Assembly (NCBI GenBank): GCA_963920765.1
Contig: OY987248.1
Span: forward strand, 18,324,539-18,388,538
DNA from: Ulota crispa
Taxonomy: Eukaryota > Streptophyta > Bryopsida > Orthotrichales > Orthotrichaceae
Length of the DNA: 64,000 nucleotides
Direction: 5' to 3'
The translations under genes and the position numbers were made by a program. This document shows positions 58,493-64,000 of this stretch, in pieces. The notes under the pieces were generated by a model. The model did not search any database. It saw nothing but the letters and a program-made list of their open reading frames with translations, and was not told where the DNA came from. Numbering within the stretch: position 1 is the stretch's first letter; every line of letters starts with the position of its first letter.

Positions 58493-59901
58493 AATGTTAC
58501 CCTCACAAGTACTAGGTTAAAGGTTTTAATATAGAGAAAAAGGACCATGGTAATATGTACATGTAATTGTGACACCCAATGAAAATTGGACATGCTAAAG
58601 TGAGCCATGATTGTACTCAAAGGCATAGTAGGGTGTAAGGAAATTTATTCTGCCCCAAAGTACAAATTAAAACAATTAAGGAGACCTCTTGAAAGGTGTT
58701 CTTAAGGGCCTTGTAGAGGGATCATATTTTCTCTAATGCCAGCATTGATAAGTACCTGAGCCTAAATCTTTGCAAAATTGGCAGGCACAAGAGAGTCTGC
58801 CCTTATGGCTGGTCGCAAGATACAACGTGACGCATCTTATGCAGACGCACTGCACTTTATTTGACAAGGTATGAAAGAGAACATAGACAATACACAAGAA
58901 GTCTTCAAGACATTTTGCTTGCATTTGAGTTTTAGAGAAACTGGACAAAAACTTTTGCAATCTGGGCCTTCTCCAATATTAAATTTTTTAATTGGGTGAA
59001 GAAATCGGTTTACAGTGCAGCTTGATCCCACAGGTATGGGGGAAGTTCTTCGGCAGCCCCCGTTTGGGAAGTCTTCTGATTTATGAGGCGCCTAGAGAGC
59101 CAGAGGGAATTTGGATCAAGTAAAGGACCTCACTTGTGGGCGAGAGAAGGTATAACGACTGGTAGAGATCTGTGGAGTCTTGATTCAGGAAACTGGATGT
59201 CCAAAGATAAAATACTTGACTCTTTCACACGGTGCACCAAATGAGCTAACTTCCAGGAGAGATGAGATCAAACTGATCTCCTACATTTTATGGGAGCCTC
59301 GAGAAAACCCAAAGCTTGTAGAAGACGCTTGGCTACGAAACCACTCCCTAGTAGGCTCTTCATACAGTATGTGTTCCACATCTGTGATGCAAGCCAGAAG
59401 AAGCTAGCCATGGTCTTCACAGTAAACATGAACACTGTTCTGCTGACTTCGGCAGCTGAACAAGTTATAAGTCCAATCGCTGGCTCAGGAAAGTGTATGT
59501 GGTTGATTTACAAATTTACGGTCATTCTTAGTTTGTAGCCATGTCACATTTAACTAAATCTAAACTATTCATATAAACATGAACTCTGTGTGCAGAAAAA
59601 TAGGGCAATTTCCCAATGTTGCGGGACATATATTTTTTGGATGTTTTGTACACACATCTCAAAGCTTTGCACACGTCTCCTGATGTTTTGTACAGGTCTC
59701 CCATGATTTGCAGTTTGATAATCAACTTTGGACTTTACATGATCCAGATTGAGTTAGATGTGGTATAATCCCAAATTACACGCTCCTGTAGGAGGAGATT
59801 GAGTGCGGTTATACGTGCTGGGATACATTGACGAGCTACAATGAGACTCGGCCAAATGGCAATGGAAATAATTTAAACCACACAAGGCTGTTCCATTTTT
59901 T
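58493..59901. other. Intergenic sequence, 59000-59540 of exon-like composition
   Basis: 58980-59540 has balanced composition unlike its surroundings, yet the plus-strand frames break every 50-80 codons and show no domain. It could be a non-coding transcript, a gene fragment or an eroded transposon. The rest shows nothing. Confidence 0.3.
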
Positions 59902-60517
59902 TGAAGGGAAACTTTTATGGATACCCTTGAAGTTTGCCACATTTGTATAGATACCCTTGGTTTTACAGAAAGTGCACAAATATCCTTGGAGAGTAACTTA
60001 TAAGGCATTTGTTTTGTTATGCACGCTATTTCCTTCATGACCAATGTTAGAGCAAGGAATGCGATAGAAAGGAAAAAACATGTTATTTGTTAAATTGGGA
60101 AAAATAGAGGTACCATTTTGTACTTCACCTTAAACCCAAAAAGTCACCTTAAACTAGATTTGAAGGTATCAAATTTAATCTGAGCCACTAAGATTTTTTC
60201 CCTCGCAAATTCCTCCTCTCAAGTGAGGGCACGTGTACCAAAAAAACATTGTGAGCTCAGTTTCAATTGGTCACTTGAAACCTTCAAAAGTCCCAAAATG
60301 TAATAATTTTCCCAATTTAACGAATAACGCAATAAAAATAAAAATAGTAACATAAGGGAAAAGTAGTAGCGTGGGCACAAGGGAAAAAGAGGTGATTTGC
60401 ACAATAGAACACACGCCTGAAAATTATGGTCCAAGAGTATTTGCTCAGTTTCTGAAAAACCAAAGGTATCTATACAAATATGCCAAACTTCAGGGTCATC
60501 CATGAAATTTTCCCTTT
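59902..60517. mobile_element. Family Y MITE (copy Y4), split by family X
   Basis: The left end AGGGAAACTTTTATGGATACC and the right end GGTCATCCATGAAATTTTCCC are those of family Y. Sequence matching the Y interior stops near 60050 and resumes near 60345. The gap is filled by X4, so X inserted into an existing Y. Confidence 0.8.
60075..60330. mobile_element. Family X MITE (copy X4), nested in Y4
   Basis: The ends are ACATGTTATTTGTTAAATTG and CCCAATTTAACGAATAACG. The interior matches X3, including CCTCTCAAGTGAGGGCACGTG. Confidence 0.8.
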
Positions 60518-60992
60518 TTTGAATACACTGTCCAGCACGGAAATGCCATAGCATCTGCCAAGGCAGGCCGAGCATCCAGAGCAGAAAGGACAATGAATGC
60601 GTTGGGGTATACCTTCCAACAAAAAGAAAAGTTTTTTTTGCCTTTCTCTGGCATGGGATAAGGCCACAAAATCAAGCAGCATTTCGTTGGCCTGTTGTCA
60701 ATCAGGGAATTGCCGCCGAGGCATGACTCACAAAAATAGGTATGAACAACGCCTCCAGAAAACCAAAGATCAACTGCTCTAGATCTGTCCCTATGTTAAG
60801 GAGCTTTGGCACAATTTTTTAAAACTCGGCCGAACATCAAAGGTACCAACTCCTAAACTTGGACAAGGCCATACCAAATAATTTCAATGTTACCCTATGA
60901 CGGCCCATAGCCAAGTACAAATATACTAAATAACTAAGCTACTTGCTTTGAGAACACATACTTTGGTATATTTAAGTTGTTGGATGCGGTAA
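60518..60992. other. Intergenic sequence
   Basis: Balanced composition with no gene recognised. Confidence 0.3.
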
Positions 60993-61433
60993 GAGCATCT
61001 CCACCGGATGACTCCAGCCGCCCAAATGGCGAGGCAGTTTGGCACTGTCATGTTCATATTTTTAATTTCCACCGGAGACTCAAGCTGACCATTATCTTCC
61101 GCGGCCTCGCCATACCGACGTCCGGGGACGGGGACGTGCCGGGACTATGGGTTTATGTAGCGCGCTGAATTTGTGGGATATTTTGAGCCAAAGCTCCGAA
61201 TTGGGCTGCTCTAGAGATGGTGGCCTGTCGTGGGCCTGCACGTGCCTCCTAACCCTGAAAAAAGCTTCTTATTTTGTCTAGCAAGGTCAGATTTGTAGCT
61301 GACGAACTTCTGCTGCGTCAGTCTCATGCGGCACCGGCGGACATTGGAAGCAGCGCCCGGCCACTTCTGCCTTTGCGGGCCCTTGGTAATTCTTGTGGCG
61401 AGTCTAAGTTTGGCCGGTCCGGTGGAGATGCTC
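60993..61433. mobile_element. PIF/Harbinger-type MITE, GAGCATCTCC terminus
   Basis: The left end GAGCATCTCCACCGG and right end CCGGTGGAGATGCTC are perfect inverted repeats, flanked by TAA on both sides (60990-60992, 61434-61436). The 441-bp element is GC-rich relative to its surroundings. Open frames inside have no domain. The 3-bp TAA target favours PIF/Harbinger. Confidence 0.8.
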
Positions 61434-63497
61434 TAAGGCATTCAAATAAGAGTCACAACTACGTGAAAGAGTACTTAGTAATGCATGAACCTTCATCATA
61501 CACGCATGATTAGCAGTATGGTGGGTGATACATAGCATTTACTAGATCAAATGAAGCCATGGCTAGCCATGGAGAGTTCTTTCTTGACAGAATGATCACT
61601 AGCATCTTGCAATCCAGCAAGAAGTAAAGTCACTTGGCTTTACAATCCTCCATTGTATTTTCAATTTTGTGTTAATTGAAATTTTTGCCTACGCAAATCC
61701 AGAGTTGCTACTTCTTTATCTTGCATCTCAGTATTTAAAAACTAATAATAGTAGGAAAAACAAATCTGCTCTTACACCACAAAGGTGGTATGAGATACAA
61801 TTTTACCAACTATGGAAATAGGGGGCAATTTTTTACTGTTTTTTTAAATTTTTACCTTGGCTGAATAGAAATTGAAAGGTTGCAGAGCCCGGATACAAAC
61901 ACTGGTATGATCAGTATATCCTGAGAGCCGAATTGGAGATGCCTCTCCTGCAAAGGAGTGAGTCACTGGGGTCATTTATTCCGGAGCAAAAAGCACAGAA
62001 ACACCGACTACAACTGGAAAGAGAAGGGAGAATATTCACATCGGGAAGTCCCACGACTTTCTATGGACGAAATCATCATGGTTTTTGATACTTATGTAGC
62101 ATTCTCATTCATCTAAATGGTGGTGCACCCCTTGCTCTTTTTGTTTTCATAATTCAAAGAGTGCTAGATTGGCAAAAATAAATAATATGGTGAAACCGCG
62201 TATATGTAAATTTCTATATGTTTTAAATAGAAGTATTGTATGTGACCATTTTAATCTAGATTTGCCAGTTTCATCCAAATCTTACTGAAAATTGGGGAGT
62301 TCATAACTTCATATGGTGGTGCCATCCTTGGTTTTCAATTTGTTTATACCCTATTTGTGTTGAATTGGTACAAATGGCCACTAATTTATCAAGAACAAAA
62401 AGCTTAGTAACTAAGGATACTATAGAAATGAAGTTTTTGAAGCAAAGAAAAATAATCTACATAATTTTATAAAAGTGTAATGATTATTGTAAATGAAGAA
62501 TACAAATGAAAAGTACACTATAGTCCATTATACCAAACTTTGAATGAACAAAATTCATTTGTTATAATGAATGTGATGTAGTTTTGAAACTATTTGTTCA
62601 TCCTTTCCATGATGGTTGGTTGTTGTATGTAGAGTTACAAGCCATTTACACAAAGAGTTAAGACTGTATGATAGTTTGTAATGGTTTGGGCCAAAACTGT
62701 AGCCCAGTATATGATTTTTAAAATGACCCAAAACACTCATTATAAAAAGAGTATTAAAAGGACCATGTATCTCATGTCAAAAAGGCCTTGAGGACACAAA
62801 GTTGAAGTCATAATTTCAAGATTTGAAGAGAAGATGAAAAGGAATGAAGGAGATGAAATACCCCCATTGAGATTTCAACTTCATCATGTGCTGTTGGTTT
62901 GTTGAATTTTTTTTTTATTACCTGTGTTTTCATGTAATTTGACAATAACTCGTTTAATGATATATATTGACCTTGTGGTCAAATCTCATCATTTGTTTGT
63001 TAAAAAAAATGGAAAATTGGTGTTTGACTCCTAATATAAAATTTGCGATATTGATCATAGAAGTTTTACCAATGAGAGGCAAGGATTGAGACCTTCTTGA
63101 GATTCATATGGCCAAAATTTCAATTGTAAAGCAGCCTTAATTTCATAAACTTGTATAAGTGGAGATGGCCGATTACATTCAAATTAGGTTTTTGTTTTTC
63201 GAATAAATTCTACAATTGATCAAAGGTCTATTTTCTTGGCAGTTGGCTCTATATTTTCCAGAAAGTGCTGCCATGAAAGTATTTGGAAGTGAGGATTTAT
63301 AGCTTCTCTTCTTGTAATACCCTAAGTCCCAATTTGAGTGTCAACCTCGCAACCAATAAAATTTTGAGAAATCAATGGGACCTGGAAATTGGGATATTGC
63401 AAGAACATTTATTTAGAGGGCAAGCCAGGGCAACAAGATAAGATAACTTAGGGGATATTCACACTACATCTCATGTTTCAATTCCGTACGTCTTCCT
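61434..63497. other. AT-rich intergenic sequence
   Basis: No gene, repeat array or transposon terminus is recognised. A few short AT-rich frames have no domain. Confidence 0.4.
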
Positions 63498-63501
63498 TTA
63501 A

Positions 63502-64000
63502 CCCCTAAAGGCCCATTGTCCCTTTGGGGGACAAATGGAATTTTGGGCATGTACCTATGGCTAAACTACTTTGTATGATTTTTTGAAACTTTTATTGAAG
63601 GTGAGGAATACAAAGATCTACATGGGAATATAAAAAAAATCTTCATTCCGACATTTATTGAAGAAGTTAAAAATGAATAACTGAAAAACAGGGGACTCTG
63701 GGCAGCCCAAAAACTTTTGTAAAAGTTGCATTTTTTTTCAAATAAAAATCTGAAACAGGTTCTTTAGACTTGTATAGAGGTGGGGAGCTTTGAATCATTC
63801 AATTTTGATAGATGAGATGAAAGTTATGAGAAGTTTTAGTTTGCAGGTACGTGTCGTTTCTCTCGAAATCACACCTACTTGCAAACTAAAACTTCTCATA
63901 ATTTTCATCTCATCTATCAAAATTGAATGATTCAAAGCTCCCCACGTCTATACAAGTCTAAAGAACCTGTTTCAGATTTTTATTTGAAAAAAATGCAACT
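63502..64000. mobile_element. P-family element with foldback structure (copy E), cut by window end
   Basis: TTAA at 63498-63501 precedes CCCCTAAAGGCCCATTGTCC. The interior to about 63845 matches copy D. Then, after about 20 unmatched bases, 63870-64000 is the reverse complement of about 63695-63847 (for example CAAACTAAAACTTCTCATAA against TTATGAGAAGTTTTAGTTTG). The element thus turns back on itself and continues beyond the window. Confidence 0.75.

Noticed and set aside
1-64000. LTR retrotransposons or virus-derived elements
   Set aside because: No long direct terminal repeats, integrase, reverse transcriptase, capsid or envelope motifs were recognised in any frame; short decayed pieces cannot be excluded by eye.
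1-64000. tRNA or rRNA genes
   Set aside because: A by-eye look for T-arm and A-box/B-box patterns and rRNA cores gave no convincing case; a covariance-model scan would be decisive.

Overview
The window looks like nuclear DNA of a land plant. It is AT-rich and gene-poor, with four interrupted genes of GC-richer coding sequence and a dense population of short inverted-repeat DNA transposons. The gene content (two GLUTAMINE DUMPER-like membrane proteins, a BAHD acyltransferase and an EF-hand protein that I suspect is linked to sperm flagella) and the spread-out exons suggest a seedless vascular plant such as a fern or lycophyte. That placement is an inference and could be wrong. I see no intact transposase, reverse transcriptase, capsid or envelope gene, and no recognisable LTR element.

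Layout. 1-4.9 kb: minisatellites, a 0.9-kb near-palindrome and a degenerate TIR element. 4.98-5.97 kb: GDU-like gene 1 (+), its 3' end tandemly duplicated. 6.4-13 kb: dispersed MITEs. 13.3-16.5 kb: a decayed coding-like unit split by a 2.1-kb Mutator-like insertion that carries a 115-bp tandem array. 18.7-22.6 kb: a three-exon BAHD acyltransferase with three MITEs in its second intron. 23.0-23.9 kb: a long inverted repeat with open frames in both arms. 24.5-25.7 kb: one MITE inserted in another. 26.6-35.2 kb: a nine-exon EF-hand gene (+). 38.4-39.7 kb: GDU-like gene 2 (-). 40.4-64 kb: no convincing gene; tandem arrays, a 66-bp AT microsatellite and many nested MITEs.

The most notable system is a family of at least eight, probably twelve, elements (about 0.25-1.0 kb). 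They begin CCCCTAAAGG, end CCTTTAGGGG and are flanked by TTAA on both sides. Three insertions can be checked against unfilled copies of the same surrounding repeat inside this window, and all three fit duplication of exactly TTAA. That is the signature of piggyBac-type transposition, which to my knowledge is poorly documented in land plants. Other families present are a Stowaway-type MITE (TA target), PIF/Harbinger-type MITEs (TTA/TAA target), CACTA-type hairpins (3-bp target), a Mutator-like element (11-bp target) and four unclassified families that I call X, Y, Z and W.

The genes do not form an obvious pathway. The GDU-like proteins probably act in amino acid export control at membranes. 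The BAHD enzyme probably acylates a hydroxylated acceptor, perhaps in cutin/suberin or phenolic metabolism. The EF-hand protein is a calcium sensor of unknown role. All gene models were built by eye from splice-site and phase agreement; none has transcript support here.
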